A stretch of DNA of 64,000 bases from positions 186,001 through 250,000 of the forward strand of contig NZ_JAQSWB010000003.1 in assembly GCF_029266855.1 (NCBI RefSeq), written 5' to 3'. A program made the position numbers and the translations under genes. Below the pieces are notes generated by a model. It was not told the origin of the DNA. It did not search any database and worked only from the letters and a program-made list of their open reading frames with translations. Source of the stretch: Fluviicola sp. Lineage in GTDB: Bacteria; Bacteroidota; Bacteroidia; Flavobacteriales_D; Crocinitomicaceae. Shown here in pieces: positions 33,032 to 41,176 of this stretch. Position 1 is the stretch's first letter. Each line of letters starts with the position of its first letter.

Positions 33032-34109
33032 TTATTGCGTTATCATGGCTGGTGGAATCGGAAGCCGGTTCTGGCCTATGTCAACTGTTCAACGTCCGAA
33101 GCAATTTTTAGATGTCCTGGGAATAGGTAAATCATTGTTGAGAATGACCTTCGAACGCTTATTGCATATTGCCCCGGCTGAAAACATCTATATTGTTACC
33201 AATGCAAATTACTTTTCTTTGGTGAAAGAACAGCTTCCCGAGTTAAGCGACGGTCAAATTCTGACTGAACCGGAAAGAAAGAATACTGCTCCATGCATTA
33301 CTTACGCCGCCGCCAAAATATATGCGATCAACCCAAATGCAACCTTGGTTGTAGCACCTTCCGATCATTTGATCCTGAAAGAAGATAAATTCACCGAAAT
33401 AGTGAATACGGCTATTGCAACTGCTAATGAAAATGATCGTTTGGTTACTTTGGGAATCAAACCTACGCGCCCCGATACGGGTTACGGCTACATCGAATTC
33501 GTTGAGGACGGGGATATTCTTCCGGGCCAGGTGAAAGATGTGAAGCATTTTACCGAGAAGCCGAATCGCGAATTGGCTGAGATTTTCCTTAGAAGCGGAA
33601 ATTATTACTGGAACTCCGGAATCTTTATCTGGAGAGCAAAAACAATTCTAAATGCTCTGGAGAAATTCAAACCGGAATTGTTCCATTTGTTCACGGATGA
33701 ATCTGCCAAGTATAACACTCCGGAAGAACAGGCCTATGTGAATGCTTCATTTGCTGCCTGCGAAGATATTTCGATCGACTTTGCAGTAATGGAAAATGCG
33801 AAGAACGTAGATGTAGTATTGTCAAATTTCGATTGGTCCGATTTGGGAACCTGGGGAAGTTTGTATTCGCATCTTGAAAAGGATTACAACGGGAATGCTG
33901 TTATCGGGGACAATGTACATATGATCAACTCTGAAAATTGCATTGTAAACTTGCCAAACGATAAATTGGCTTTGATCCAGGGCCTGGAGAATTATATCAT
34001 TGTCGAATCGGACAATATGTTAATGATCCTGAATCAGCACGATGAACAGAACTTAAAGAAATACATGGCTCCGATGGAAGAATCGAGCCCGGCATTTTTT
34101 CCGAAATAA
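33021..34109 (+). CDS. manC: Mannose-1-phosphate guanylyltransferase
   Basis: The enzyme makes GDP-mannose from mannose-1-phosphate and GTP for polysaccharide synthesis. The nucleotide-binding motif is MAGGIGSRFWPMSTVQRPKQF (first part), followed by VVAPSDHLI, GYGYIEF, FTEKPNRE, YYWNSGIFIWRA and VVLSNFDWSDLGTW, all typical. At 362 residues it is the short single-domain form without the phosphomannose-isomerase part. It is coupled to the SprT-like gene by an 11-bp overlap. Confidence 0.95.
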   Translation: MKDNYCVIMAGGIGSRFWPMSTVQRPKQFLDVLGIGKSLLRMTFERLLHIAPAENIYIVTNANYFSLVKEQLPELSDGQILTEPERKNTAPCITYAAAKIYAINPNATLVVAPSDHLILKEDKFTEIVNTAIATANENDRLVTLGIKPTRPDTGYGYIEFVEDGDILPGQVKDVKHFTEKPNRELAEIFLRSGNYYWNSGIFIWRAKTILNALEKFKPELFHLFTDESAKYNTPEEQAYVNASFAACEDISIDFAVMENAKNVDVVLSNFDWSDLGTWGSLYSHLEKDYNGNAVIGDNVHMINSENCIVNLPNDKLALIQGLENYIIVESDNMLMILNQHDEQNLKKYMAPMEESSPAFFPK

Positions 34110-34117
34110 TTTTAATG

Positions 34118-34163
34118 AAAAAACACGTAGGGCCGAGATTAATCTCGGCCCTACGTGTTTTTT
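34118..34163. terminator. Perfect 46-bp palindrome, convergent terminator (P1)
   Basis: The 23-bp arms have no mismatch: AAAAAACACGTAGGGCCGAG then ATT, and its exact reverse complement ending in TTTTTT. It sits between convergent manC and the CPD-plug gene and has A/T runs on both ends, as in a bidirectional terminator. It shares ACAYGTAGGG and GATTAATC with the palindrome at 34,973. Confidence 0.9.
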
Positions 34164-34175
34164 GTAAAGGTTGGT

Positions 34176-34889
34176 TTACGGTCTGTTATTGTATTCGCGA
34201 AGTAAGTCGAAATAGCTTAAAGTTTCCATCACTACTACTCCGCCTGTGGTGTCTCCGTATTTTGCAGGAATTGCTCCTGAATAAACCATCACATATCCCA
34301 ATGCTGCACTCGGTACATTCTGAACATCATTCATTTTTACTCCGTCGATGTAGTTGATCACGTCTCCTTTTCTTGCTCCGCGGAAGATCAGTTGTCCGTC
34401 ATCAGATAGTTTTACATCAGAAGAAATAGAAGTGATCATTTGTTTTGCATCAAATTTATTTGCCATGTGTTTGATGTCTTTCGCTGTTAGTTTAATTTCA
34501 GGAGTTACACCTAATCTTAAACTTGGAAGCCCAGCATAGATGACCGGTCCACCAGTAATTTCATTAACTTTTGTCTGAACTACAACTCCGGTATTTCCAT
34601 AACCATCGGGAGCCACATCTACCATATCCGGAGCAATAGTTGTGTCACCTTCCGCCGTAATAAAAAATACTTTATAGCTTCCTGCCGGAATAGCAGAGAT
34701 CCGAAAGCGACCTTCTTCATTGGTGTTTGCCCCGAAAACCTGTTCACCTCTTGTGGTGACAACCCGAGCACCGTAAACCCCTTCTTTTTTGTCTGCGTCT
34801 ACAAACGTTCCGATAATATCTCCAAATGTGTTTTGTGCGAAAGTTATTCCTGTAAGAAATAAGGTTGCGATAAATGTGATTGTTTTCAT
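34176..34889 (-). CDS. Secreted CPD domain plus orphan TonB-plug-like domain
   Basis: The 237-residue protein has a signal peptide (MKTITFIATLFLTGITFAQ), a carboxypeptidase-regulatory-like domain (about 25-115; GIGTFVDADKKEGVYGA-type start, NTNEEGRFRISAIPAGSYKV) and a plug-like domain (about 130-230; ITSISSDVKLSDDGQLIFRG, YIDGVKMNDVQNVP, YSGAIPAKYGDTTGGVV). These are the first two domains of a SusC/TonB receptor, but no beta-barrel follows, and the ORF ends cleanly at YFDLLREYNNRP. Flanking palindromes mark it off. Barrel-less proteins of this type occur in Bacteroidota; the role is unknown. Confidence 0.85.
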   Translation of the reverse strand: MKTITFIATLFLTGITFAQNTFGDIIGTFVDADKKEGVYGARVVTTRGEQVFGANTNEEGRFRISAIPAGSYKVFFITAEGDTTIAPDMVDVAPDGYGNTGVVVQTKVNEITGGPVIYAGLPSLRLGVTPEIKLTAKDIKHMANKFDAKQMITSISSDVKLSDDGQLIFRGARKGDVINYIDGVKMNDVQNVPSAALGYVMVYSGAIPAKYGDTTGGVVVMETLSYFDLLREYNNRP

Positions 34890-34972
34890 GATCTAAATAT
34901 TAATTGATTTCTATAGAGATACAGGAGTTATAGAAATTCCATAAATGAACATGAAAAAAATAAAATGGGTGT

Positions 34973-35014
34973 AAACATGTAGGGGACGCGATTAATCGCG
35001 TCCCCTACATGTTT
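34973..35014. repeat. Perfect 42-bp palindrome (P2)
   Basis: The 21-bp arms are perfect: AAACATGTAGGGGACGCGAT then T and the exact reverse complement. It lies between the start of the CPD-plug gene and the stop of the NifU-like gene, so it could terminate the latter. Same family as the palindrome at 34,118. Confidence 0.88.
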
Positions 35015-35031
35015 TTTATTTCTTCTAAGGA

Positions 35032-35634
35032 TTACAATGATTCTGCAACCACTTCTTTAACATCCGGTAAATGCTGTTTCAATAAGTTTTCGATTCCACC
35101 TTTCAATGTTGCCGTACTGGAAGGACAACCTGAACAAGCACCGCGAAGCGCAACAGTTACAGTTCCTTCTTCAAATCCTACGAAATCGATTGCGCCGCCA
35201 TCACCTTCTACTGCCGGACGAACATATTCATCCAATAGAGAACGGATCGCATCATCGTATTCTGACGGGGCGTATTCTTTGGCTGGTTTTGCATCGTCAC
35301 CGCTTGCTTTTGGTTTTGCAACAGGCATTTGAATTAAAATGTCTTTTCCTTCAACGATCCAGTTTTTAATGAACTCGCGTAGTTCCATCGTTACGAAATC
35401 CCACGAAATCGTATCGTTTTTAGCAACGGTCACAAAATTTGCCGTGATGAAAACGGTTTTAACGAATGGAAAATGAAATAATTCTTCTGCTAATGGTGAA
35501 TATCCTTTGGCTTCTGCGCCGGAATGAAATTCAACCGACTCCCCGTTAATAAGCAAATATTTGTTTGCTACGAATTTCATCGTGTTTGGATTGGGGGTCA
35601 TTTCAACGTATACTGTAACTGGAACTGATGTCAT
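35032..35634 (-). CDS. NifU-like Fe-S cluster scaffold protein (NFU type)
   Basis: The first domain (MTSVPVTVYVEMTPNPNTMK..., about 1-90) is the Nfu N-terminal domain; the second (about 125-200) is the NifU C-terminal domain with the cluster-binding CxxC in GACSGCPSSTATLKGGIE. The track start at 35733 lies upstream of a TATCTTTG promoter box, so ATG at 35634 (200 residues) is correct. The protein holds and passes on Fe-S clusters in the cytoplasm. It stands alone. Confidence 0.93.
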   Translation of the reverse strand: MTSVPVTVYVEMTPNPNTMKFVANKYLLINGESVEFHSGAEAKGYSPLAEELFHFPFVKTVFITANFVTVAKNDTISWDFVTMELREFIKNWIVEGKDILIQMPVAKPKASGDDAKPAKEYAPSEYDDAIRSLLDEYVRPAVEGDGGAIDFVGFEEGTVTVALRGACSGCPSSTATLKGGIENLLKQHLPDVKEVVAESL

Positions 35635-35656
35635 GATGTTTGTCTGTTTATTTTTA

Positions 35657-35664
35657 CAAAGATA
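35657..35664 (-). promoter_or_regulatory. -7 box of the NifU-like gene
   Basis: TATCTTTG on the minus strand, 22 bp before the ATG at 35634. It argues against the longer start in the ORF track. Confidence 0.6.
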
Positions 35665-35780
35665 GTTCAAATTGAAAATGTAGAATTGAAAATTGAAAAG
35701 GGAATGAAATAAGTTAGAAAGTTTAACAAGCAATAGTCATTTTTTGATGAAAACCGAACGTTCATTTTTTCAATTTTCAA

Positions 35781-36653
35781 TTATTCCGAAGGTTCCACAT
35801 GCACCAAAACATCTTCGATCTCAGGGATTTCATCCATTAAGTATTTTTTCAGATTGTGAGAGATAGTATGTCCTTCGTGAACACTTAGTTTTCCATCAAC
35901 ATGAATGTGCAGATCTACCCAATAGCGCATTCCGGATTTTCGAACCCAGCACTTTTCAGTTGTATGGATTCCATCAACTTCTTTTGCTTTCTCACGGATT
36001 ACCGAAATAAATTCATCATGAACGTGTTCGTCCATGATTTCTCCCAATGCGGGCCGGAATATTTTGTAAGCATTGTAAAATATGATCAATGATGCAACCA
36101 GGGCTGCCCAATCGTCGGCTTGTGCCCAGGTGTCTCCCATGTAAACCGCAATTGCGATTCCGACAAAAGCACAGGCAGAAGTAATTGCGTCGCTTCGGTG
36201 ATGCCATGCGTCAGCCTGTAATGAAGTGCTTCCTACTTCTTTCCCCGATTTGGAAACGAAGCGAAAGAATAATTCCTTGACAATAATGATTCCCCCAATA
36301 AACCAAAGTGTGTAAGAAGCTGGCGCTTTGTGAGGAGTTTGTATGTTGTGAATACTTTCAATAATAATCAATGTGGCAGAAGCGACCAGGAATCCCACGA
36401 CCACAAAGGTGATTAAGGGTTCTACTTTTCCGTGTCCGTATGGATGATTTTCATCCGGTGGTCGTCTTGCATAACGAAAACCCACAATTACCAAAGCAGA
36501 AGCAAAAACATCGCCTGTGGATTCGATCGCATCGGCAATTAAAGCATAAGAATTACCGAAATAGCCGACCAAACCCTTTACAATGGCCATAATGAAATTG
36601 CCAACTAAACTGAACCAGGCAGTTTTTTCTGCTTTTTCGTGGTTAACACTCAT
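35781..36653 (-). CDS. Cation diffusion facilitator (CDF) metal efflux transporter
   Basis: The 290-residue protein has six membrane helices, the metal-site Asp pairs in LIADAIESTGDVFA and WHHRSDAITS, and a C-terminal cytoplasmic domain (KSGMRYWVDLHIHVDGKL, LHIHV) that dimerises on metal binding. CDF proteins exchange Zn(II), Fe(II) or Mn(II) for protons. It is coupled by a 4-bp overlap to a Fur-family regulator, so metal-dependent expression is likely. The His/Asp site is compatible with zinc. Confidence 0.94.
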   Translation of the reverse strand: MSVNHEKAEKTAWFSLVGNFIMAIVKGLVGYFGNSYALIADAIESTGDVFASALVIVGFRYARRPPDENHPYGHGKVEPLITFVVVGFLVASATLIIIESIHNIQTPHKAPASYTLWFIGGIIIVKELFFRFVSKSGKEVGSTSLQADAWHHRSDAITSACAFVGIAIAVYMGDTWAQADDWAALVASLIIFYNAYKIFRPALGEIMDEHVHDEFISVIREKAKEVDGIHTTEKCWVRKSGMRYWVDLHIHVDGKLSVHEGHTISHNLKKYLMDEIPEIEDVLVHVEPSE

Positions 36654-37045
36654 TTCTCAGAGTCTTTGCAGTTCTTACAAATTCCGGAAATAGTAAAAAA
36701 GCTCTCTTCTGACTGAAATCCTCCGGGAAGAGCAAAGGAAGGAATCACCTGGTCAAGGCAGGTCAGTTCACCGCAAATTCTGCAGCTGAAATGAATGTGC
36801 TCATGATCGTGCTGATGATTGTGATTACAGGAATTGCAGGCAGCGTAATTTACAACGCCATTTACATTGACGATTTTGTGAATTAAACCGTCATCCAGTA
36901 AGCGATCCAATACCCTGTAAATAGTCACCCGGTCGCACAAGCCATTCAATTTGTGCTGGATAGCAGGTTGAGACAACGCCACGTTTGAATCGTTAATGAG
37001 TTCCAGAATAGCACTTCTGGCTGCTGTGTTTCTTGTTGTCTTCAT
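36650..37045 (-). CDS. Fur-family metalloregulator (Zur/PerR-like)
   Basis: The 131-residue protein (start ATG 37045; the track's extra 15 residues lie upstream of the promoter box) has a winged-helix part with VTIYRVLDRLLDDGLI and a metal part with HNHQHDHEHIHFSCRICGEL and a final CKNC. The Cys pairs (CRIC, CKNC) form the structural zinc site. The CNSC pair and Gly-poor His tract are unusually rich in ligands. It is transcribed together with the CDF exporter and divergently from the metal-uptake-like set, so it likely controls both. Confidence 0.9.
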   Translation of the reverse strand: MKTTRNTAARSAILELINDSNVALSQPAIQHKLNGLCDRVTIYRVLDRLLDDGLIHKIVNVNGVVNYAACNSCNHNHQHDHEHIHFSCRICGELTCLDQVIPSFALPGGFQSEESFFTISGICKNCKDSEK

Positions 37046-37062
37046 TTTGAATTTCAGGATAA

Positions 37063-37070
37063 CAAAAGTA
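37063..37070 (-). promoter_or_regulatory. -7 box of the Fur/CDF operon
   Basis: TACTTTTG (minus strand) within CGTACTTTTG, 17 bp before the ATG at 37045. The same CGTACTTTTG occurs in the divergent promoter at 37,136. Confidence 0.6.
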
Positions 37071-37136
37071 CGAAGTTTAATCCTTGGCATTTCAAGTTAA
37101 TTGTTTTTTATGAATTTATCCGTACTTCTTTTTTCG

Positions 37137-37144
37137 TACTTTTG
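37137..37144 (+). promoter_or_regulatory. -7 box of the HYC_CC_PP/TonB/HMA set
   Basis: TACTTTTG lies only 6 bp before the ATG at 37151, so the transcript should be leaderless or nearly so. The track's TTG start (37142) falls inside the box. A second CGTACTT lies 20 bp upstream. Confidence 0.55.
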
Positions 37145-37150
37145 ATTTCG

Positions 37151-37594
37151 ATGAAACAAATACTTCAAATAGGAATGATTGTGGTAGTACTGATGGGAAC
37201 CATCGGGATTCCATTTTATCAGCACACCTGTTTGCATGAAAACCGGGTGTTACAATCTGTTTTTGTTCCGTCGAATGAATGCTCCGAAGAGCATTTGAAA
37301 ACCGAAACACCGGATTGTTGTGCAACTAAGCAAACGACCACGTCTTCCAATGAAGAAACAATTTCTGATAATTGCTGCCTCGATGAGGTTTCGAATTGGC
37401 AATTCTCTTTTTTCTTCTTCCAGGATGTGCATCCGATCTTTTCAGAATCTTTGGAAGAGCTTTCCGTTCTTTCATTCTTTTCGCATTTCGAAGTACTTTG
37501 GGTAAACGAAGATAAAGAGTTGTTTTCAGGATCCGATCCACCCACCTTAACGATTCTCGAACGATTAACTCATTTGTGTATTTGGCGTCTGTGA
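37151..37594 (+). CDS. HYC_CC_PP family Cys-rich protein
   Basis: The 147-residue protein has an N-terminal hydrophobic signal/anchor (ILQIGMIVVVLMGTIGIPF) followed by QHTCLHE, PDCCATKQ and DNCCLDE: the His-Cys and paired-Cys pattern of HYC_CC_PP proteins, which in Bacteroidota precede TonB receptors linked to metals. Paired Cys suggest a soft-metal (copper or zinc) ligand role outside the inner membrane. ATG at 37151 is preferred over the TTG at 37142, which lies in the promoter box. The TonB receptor starts 51 bp downstream. Confidence 0.8.
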   Translation: MKQILQIGMIVVVLMGTIGIPFYQHTCLHENRVLQSVFVPSNECSEEHLKTETPDCCATKQTTTSSNEETISDNCCLDEVSNWQFSFFFFQDVHPIFSESLEELSVLSFFSHFEVLWVNEDKELFSGSDPPTLTILERLTHLCIWRL

Positions 37595-37645
37595 TTCTCT
37601 TCCTTTTTTTGAAAAAAAGTGAAGTCGAATTAAACGTTAAAAACA

Positions 37646-39862
37646 ATGAAGTATATTCTATTCGGGTTTTTCCTGTTTTTTCTTTCTTACAGTCAGGCCC
37701 AGCTTCAGGGGATTGTATTTGGAATTAAGGATGGTGGAAAAATCCCGCTTAAACAAGCAAAAGTAATTTTAAGAAAAGCTCAAACCCGGGTGTTCACAGA
37801 AGAGAACGGACGATTTGAGATGATACTGCCGAAAGATCTGCCGGATATGCTGGTGATTTCTGCTCCCGGCTATGAAACAGATTCCGTTCCGGTAACAAAA
37901 AATGACCGCTTCGCAGGCCTGGAGGTCTTCCTTTTTGAGGTAGACGAATTGGATGAGGTGATCATCGAGTTCAAACAAGATTCCAAAACTTTTTCACGCT
38001 TAAAACCTCTCCAGGTGGAAAATCTGGGGGAAGGAGAATTGAAAAAGGCAGCTTGCTGTAATTTGTCCGAATCTTTTGAAACCAATGCCACGGTAGATGT
38101 GAATTTCACTGACGCCGTTTCCGGTGCAAAGAAGATCCAGTTATTAGGATTGGACGGAGTTTACACTCAATTACAAATGGAAAACATACCGTTTCTAACA
38201 GGTTTGGAAAGCAGTTTCGGATTGAATTCTGTTCCGGGAACCTGGGTCGAATCCATCCAAATTACCAAAGGAACCGGTTCTGTAGTGAATGGTTATGAAT
38301 CCATGGCCGGATTGATCAATGTTGAATTTCGCAAGCCGACAACCATGCAGCGTGTTTTCGTAAACGGTTACGGATCCAGCCTCGGAAGAGCAGAGCTGAA
38401 CGTTCATGGCGGACAAATCATCAATGATAAATGGAGCACAGGAAGCTTTGCCCACGTCTCAACCCTTCAAAGTGAATGGGATAATAACAAAGATGGTTTT
38501 CGGGACGCGCCTTTGAGTAAATCGGGTTCCTTCATGAACCGCTGGGATTATCAGGGGAAAAAGTTTGAAACCAAATTCGGTGTAAACGGATATTACGATC
38601 AGCGATTGGGAGGACAGCTTTATGGAGTCGCAAACAGGTACAAAGCGGAAACAACAAATCAGCATGCGGAGTTTTTTGCAAAAACTGGTTTCTTATTCCC
38701 AAACAAACCGTACCACAGTTTAGGTATCGTCTACCAATTCAAATACCATCAATCCGACGGATTGTATGGCCTGAGAGATTTTGGGGGAAGAGAACTTCGC
38801 GGGTATATCAATGCAATTTTCGATGGTATTTTCGGAACAACAGCACATAAATACAAAGTGGGAATCTCGGCCGTCGGACAGGATTTACAGCAGCACATTG
38901 ATTCGGTAAACTTTAACCGGAATGTGATAACACCGGGAGCTTTCCTTGAGTATACGTACACGGGAACGCGATTGGTATTGGTAGCAGGGATGCGTGCAGA
39001 CTACCAGACTGCTTTCAGTGATCAGACCGAAAAATTCCAGTTTTCACCACGTGTTCACGCAAAATATACTTTGGATGAATTTACAGATCTTCGCGTTACA
39101 ACCGGGAAAGCCTGGAGATTACCGACGATTGTGATGGATAATTCGTCCTTAATGGCTACTTCAAAAGCCTGGATCGTAAACAGCAGTAACGAACAGGAAG
39201 AAGTTTGGAACTCGGGAATCTCAGTGATCCGGACCATGAGATGGTGGAATCGGGCAGCGAGTATTTCAGCGGATTTCTATCATGCGCGGTTTACGAAACA
39301 ACTGATCATTGATCGCGAACAATCAACGGATTCTATTTTCTTCGGATTTCAGCGAAATGTTTCGAGAAGCAGTACGTTCCAAACAGAGCTGAGCTTTATG
39401 CCCTGGAAAGCGATTACTTTCCGTTTAGCATATAAATTCCTGGAAGTAAAGGCCAATTATGCCGGAAGTTTGAGACAGCAGGTAATGATTCCGCAGCACC
39501 GGGGCTTGTTTAATGTGGCCTTCGCGAGCAGAAATAAGAAATGGGAGGTTGATGGTACGATTTCTGTATACAGTCCAATGCGTTTGCCGGATGTTACTTT
39601 ACCGGACGGATCGCGTTTAACGAATGAGAAGAGTAAAGCGGTACCGGTTGGATTGGCACAGATTACACGTCACTTCAAAAACTGGGACGTATATGTAGGA
39701 GGAGAGAACCTGTTTAACTTCACACAGAAGAATCCGATAATCAGTTCGAATAATCCGTATGACCCGACTTTCGATGCAACACGCGTGTGGGCATCTGTAA
39801 TGGGGACAGTAGTTTATGCAGGTTTTCGATATGAAATTAAAAGAAAAACAGAAAAAAAGTGA
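37646..39862 (+). CDS. TonB-dependent outer-membrane receptor (metal-type)
   Basis: The 738-residue protein has a signal peptide (YILFGFFLFFLSYSQAQ), a short CPD domain (20-110), a plug domain (LKKAACCNLSESFETNATVD, GAKKIQLLGLDGVYTQLQME, about 125-225) and a 22-stranded-type barrel ending in an aromatic-rich strand (VYAGFRYEIKRK). The AACCNLSESF Cys pair in the plug is typical of receptors next to HYC_CC_PP and HMA genes. The likely cargo is a copper or zinc species; the barrel itself does not tell. Confidence 0.92.
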   Translation: MKYILFGFFLFFLSYSQAQLQGIVFGIKDGGKIPLKQAKVILRKAQTRVFTEENGRFEMILPKDLPDMLVISAPGYETDSVPVTKNDRFAGLEVFLFEVDELDEVIIEFKQDSKTFSRLKPLQVENLGEGELKKAACCNLSESFETNATVDVNFTDAVSGAKKIQLLGLDGVYTQLQMENIPFLTGLESSFGLNSVPGTWVESIQITKGTGSVVNGYESMAGLINVEFRKPTTMQRVFVNGYGSSLGRAELNVHGGQIINDKWSTGSFAHVSTLQSEWDNNKDGFRDAPLSKSGSFMNRWDYQGKKFETKFGVNGYYDQRLGGQLYGVANRYKAETTNQHAEFFAKTGFLFPNKPYHSLGIVYQFKYHQSDGLYGLRDFGGRELRGYINAIFDGIFGTTAHKYKVGISAVGQDLQQHIDSVNFNRNVITPGAFLEYTYTGTRLVLVAGMRADYQTAFSDQTEKFQFSPRVHAKYTLDEFTDLRVTTGKAWRLPTIVMDNSSLMATSKAWIVNSSNEQEEVWNSGISVIRTMRWWNRAASISADFYHARFTKQLIIDREQSTDSIFFGFQRNVSRSSTFQTELSFMPWKAITFRLAYKFLEVKANYAGSLRQQVMIPQHRGLFNVAFASRNKKWEVDGTISVYSPMRLPDVTLPDGSRLTNEKSKAVPVGLAQITRHFKNWDVYVGGENLFNFTQKNPIISSNNPYDPTFDATRVWASVMGTVVYAGFRYEIKRKTEKK

Positions 39863-39905
39863 GAGTCAACCACTACGGATTGACAAAGTTTTAAATTAGA
39901 ATAAT

Positions 39906-40271
39906 ATGAAAAGTAGTTTATTATTATTAGCCCTTTTGTTTGTAAGCAGTCTTGGATTTAGTCAAAAAACAAGCGCTAAAACAGAAACAGTAGTCATTAT
40001 GACAAGTGCCGAATGCGGTGAATGCAAAGAGCGTATTGAAGGATCTTTGAATTATACAAAAGGTGTCAAATTCGCAGAATTAGATGTAGATTCTCGAAAA
40101 CTGACCGTTAAATTCAAAAATGACGTGATTACTTTGGAAGAGATTAAAAAGCAGGTTTCACTTCTTGGTTACAACGCAGATGAAGTACTTGCAGATCCGA
40201 TCGCATTTGAAAAACTTCCGGCTTGCTGCAAACCGAATGGAATGGAGCATAAAGAACATGGCGGACATTGA
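39906..40271 (+). CDS. Secreted HMA-domain metal-binding protein
   Basis: The 121-residue protein has a signal peptide (SLLLLALLFVSSLGFSQ), then an HMA fold (TVVIMTSAECGECKERIEGS, then GVKFAELDVDSRKLTVKF and EEIKKQVSLLGYNADEV). The metal loop reads SAECGECK, keeping CxxC. The C-terminus adds LPACCKPNG and HKEHGGH, more possible ligands. Export makes it a periplasmic metallochaperone rather than a cytoplasmic CopZ. It starts 43 bp after the TonB receptor. Confidence 0.9.
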   Translation: MKSSLLLLALLFVSSLGFSQKTSAKTETVVIMTSAECGECKERIEGSLNYTKGVKFAELDVDSRKLTVKFKNDVITLEEIKKQVSLLGYNADEVLADPIAFEKLPACCKPNGMEHKEHGGH

Positions 40272-40306
40272 TTTGACCGAATAGTTATATCCAAATAAAA
40301 TTCGAG

Positions 40307-40374
40307 CCTCGTGCTCTTCGCGTGCTTCGTGGTTGAATGAACCATTAAGACCACGAGGATCACGAGGTTTTTTA
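40307..40374 (+). terminator. Nested hairpin terminator after the metal gene set
   Basis: Outer arms CCTCGTG / CACGAGG and inner arms CTTCGTGGT / ACCACGAG form a long imperfect hairpin followed by six T. It separates the HMA gene from the convergent membrane-protein gene. Confidence 0.7.
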
Positions 40375-40380
40375 TTTCTG

Positions 40381-40749
40381 TTACCCGCCGATTTTGAATG
40401 AAGCATTACTGATCATCAGCAGAATCAATAAGGGAAGAACTAAAAGTATACTAGTCTGTGCCATGTCGATCAGAAGGGATTTCATTTGCCTGCTTTTAGC
40501 GTGTTTTACTATAAGTGCAATGTTCGTCCATAGCCAGAACAAACCAACGGAAACAGCACTGGTAATTAAATGACCCAAACCATTCAGGTAATCGTGCTGA
40601 AGCATAAGTGAGAATATGAAACAAACAATGACACTGGCCAGATAGACCATAATTACAGGAAGAATCAATTTGTTGTTTGCTTGGTTTATCAATCGATGAA
40701 ACCAGATAATACACCCGGTAAAAGCGATGAGGTTCAGAAGAATAGCCAT
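40381..40749 (-). CDS. Four-helix membrane protein, unknown function
   Basis: The 122-residue protein has four hydrophobic segments (LLNLIAFTGCIIWFH, LPVIMVYLASVIVCFIFSLM, LITSAVSVGLFWLWTNIALI, SILLVLPLLILLMISNA) with a basic loop (VKHAKSRQMKS) before the last. No family is recognised. It stands alone, convergent with the HMA gene and divergent from the MmcQ/YjbR gene. Confidence 0.7.
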   Translation of the reverse strand: MAILLNLIAFTGCIIWFHRLINQANNKLILPVIMVYLASVIVCFIFSLMLQHDYLNGLGHLITSAVSVGLFWLWTNIALIVKHAKSRQMKSLLIDMAQTSILLVLPLLILLMISNASFKIGG

Positions 40750-40831
40750 GGTTGTTTTAAAAGATTAAAACTAATTAAAATTTTATTAGTGTAAATTAGA
40801 AACGATATATTCGCTTATAAGTTGCTCTATA

Positions 40832-41167
40832 ATGACAGATTTTTCCACACTTCATGATTATGTGATGTCACTTCCGGAAATAACGGAAGAGCCTCATTTT
40901 GAAAAGAGATCTTACCGGGTGAAAAAGAAAATAGTCGCTACTGTAAGTACGGATGAAGGCTTTTTTGTTGTCAAACTGACACCGGTTCAACAATCTTTAT
41001 TTTGCAAATGGGATGAAAGTGCCTGCCACCCGATTCCGAACAAATGGGGGCTTCAGGGCTGGACCAGGGTTTATTTTGAGAAGGTAGATCCAGACTTTTT
41101 AAAAGACATTGTGAAGACTTCCTATTCGAATGTGGCTCCGAAAAAACTGGTGGATTTGATTGACTAA
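40832..41167 (+). CDS. MmcQ/YjbR family protein
   Basis: The 111-residue protein matches the YjbR fold: LHDYVMSLPEITEEPHFEKRSYRV, EGFFVVKLTPVQQ, HPIPNKWGLQGWTRVYFEKV and DFLKDIVKTSYSNVAPKKLV. The fold resembles DNA-binding double-wing proteins but no function is proven. It is a single-gene unit. Confidence 0.9.
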   Translation: MTDFSTLHDYVMSLPEITEEPHFEKRSYRVKKKIVATVSTDEGFFVVKLTPVQQSLFCKWDESACHPIPNKWGLQGWTRVYFEKVDPDFLKDIVKTSYSNVAPKKLVDLID

Positions 41168-41176
41168 AATTCTGCT

